A stretch of DNA of 64,000 bases from Planctomycetota bacterium (GTDB taxonomy: Bacteria; Planctomycetota; UBA11346). The notes beneath the pieces were generated by a model. The model searched no databases. It saw only the letters and a program-made list of their open reading frames with translations, and was not told the DNA's origin. The stretch is taken from positions 750,465-814,464 of the forward strand of contig BJHQ01000001.1 of NCBI GenBank assembly GCA_014193115.1, given 5' to 3'. How positions within the stretch are numbered: the stretch's first letter is position 1; every line of letters starts with the position of its first letter. A program made the position numbers and the translations under genes. Shown in pieces: positions 63,519-64,000 of the stretch.

Positions 63519-64000
63519 TCAAGCGCAAGGCGCCTTGGCGCCAAGAACGCTGACCAAGGCGGCGCTGCGCCACCTGGCTGAGGAGCTGGATCTCGATGTC
63601 GGTCCTGCTCCGGCCCACGCCCGGCGGCTGGCGGTGTCCGCCGATCGCGACGCCGACGTGACTTTGGCGCCCACGTTGATCGTGGCTCCGGCCCCGGGGC
63701 TGGCCGACGATGCACGGCGCAGAGTGCGCCATGACGCAGGCCGTTTGCTCGCCCGCACCGGCGGCGGCCAGGTGGAAATCGCAGTCCACAGCGACGATCA
63801 CTGGATCCAGGAAATCCACAGCGATCCGCCGCCGCCAACCACGGCCCGGATCCAGGCGGTCGCTCCGGGGCTCGTCCAGTGGATTGCGGCGCCGCAAACG
63901 GCGACCGTGCTCGCCGAACCCGGCGCGAGCGTCGTGGCCGGCCAAACCCTCGTGGAGTTCTTCAGCGGCGAAGCGGGGCATGGCAACCTCCACGAGGTGC
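63511..64000 (+). CDS. Biotin-carboxyl-carrier-like protein, partial (3' end outside window)
   Basis: 163 codons seen, frame open at the window end. ATG 63511 overlaps the cgdB stop by 8 nt. Residues ~115-163 resemble the AccB biotinyl domain: RIQAVAPGLVQWIAAPQTAT, then LAEPGASVVAGQTLVEFF. Where AccB has EAMKM, this protein reads SGEAGHGNLHEV, without Lys. Position after cgdAB is where a guanidine (urea) carboxylase is expected; a split carboxylase, with this as an atypical carrier or structural subunit, is inference. Full length is unknown. Confidence 0.6.
   Translation, partial: MPDQAQGALAPRTLTKAALRHLAEELDLDVGPAPAHARRLAVSADRDADVTLAPTLIVAPAPGLADDARRRVRHDAGRLLARTGGGQVEIAVHSDDHWIQEIHSDPPPPTTARIQAVAPGLVQWIAAPQTATVLAEPGASVVAGQTLVEFFSGEAGHGNLHEV

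Overview
This is a 64 kb stretch of a GC-rich bacterial chromosome. It is densely coded, and many genes overlap by 1-4 nt (ATGA or TGATG junctions). No rRNA, tRNA, CRISPR array, transposase or phage gene was seen. Several features point to the PVC group, most likely a planctomycete-like heterotroph, with low to moderate confidence: a Ser/Thr kinase fused to a SUMF1/FGE-like domain, giant Calx-beta/cadherin-like secreted proteins, BshA, class II ribonucleotide reductase, a short ParC, and Gfo/Idh plus AraC sugar genes. This is an inference from gene content, not a phylogeny.

Layout. 1-3173: end of a GH42 beta-galactosidase, SlyD, TrpC and a small lipoprotein. 3183-7627 (minus): a Leloir galactose operon galT - IMPase-like - galactokinase-like - galE, with a divergent AraC regulator. 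8578-10617: BshA and a PEGA lipoprotein. 10847-12221: an ECF sigma factor and a membrane anti-sigma-like protein ending in a PDZ domain. 12238-33063 (minus): one 20.8 kb operon encoding a kinase-TM-FGE sensor, a 4950-residue RCC1/Calx-beta/cadherin-like secreted protein, an FGE-like lipoprotein and a small outer-membrane barrel. 33272-38737: xylulokinase, pyrophosphatase, divergent xylose isomerase, a broken AraC remnant and class II aldolase. 39984-49425: ferredoxin, B12-dependent ribonucleotide reductase with an NrdR box, ParE/ParC, a small unknown gene, NrdR, and an ATP-cone protein overlapping NrdR. 49689-58571: transaldolase-like enzyme, TrpF, a 29-residue membrane peptide coupled to a phosphoesterase, an ABC-2 permease, AraC plus Gfo/Idh, and two secreted proteins. 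58677-64000: a guanidine uptake and breakdown locus.

The most informative part is 58.7-64 kb. A NitT/TauT-type ABC transporter (minus) and CgdA/CgdB-like carboxyguanidine deiminase subunits (plus) are transcribed divergently. Each side is preceded by a pair of hairpins with ACGR loops, the hallmark of the guanidine-II (mini-ykkC) riboswitch. The gene after cgdB begins a biotin-carrier-like protein that lacks the usual biotinyl lysine where one would expect it, and the window ends inside it. The second notable part is the kinase/giant-protein operon, which runs head-on into the sigma/anti-sigma-PDZ pair and may form a surface signalling system with it.

Other points: a family of short hairpin repeats ending in GCTCCC occurs at two separate loci with different stem sequences. 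There is also a perfect LacI-type palindrome upstream of the Gfo/Idh gene, and strong hairpin terminators after fba and nrdJ.
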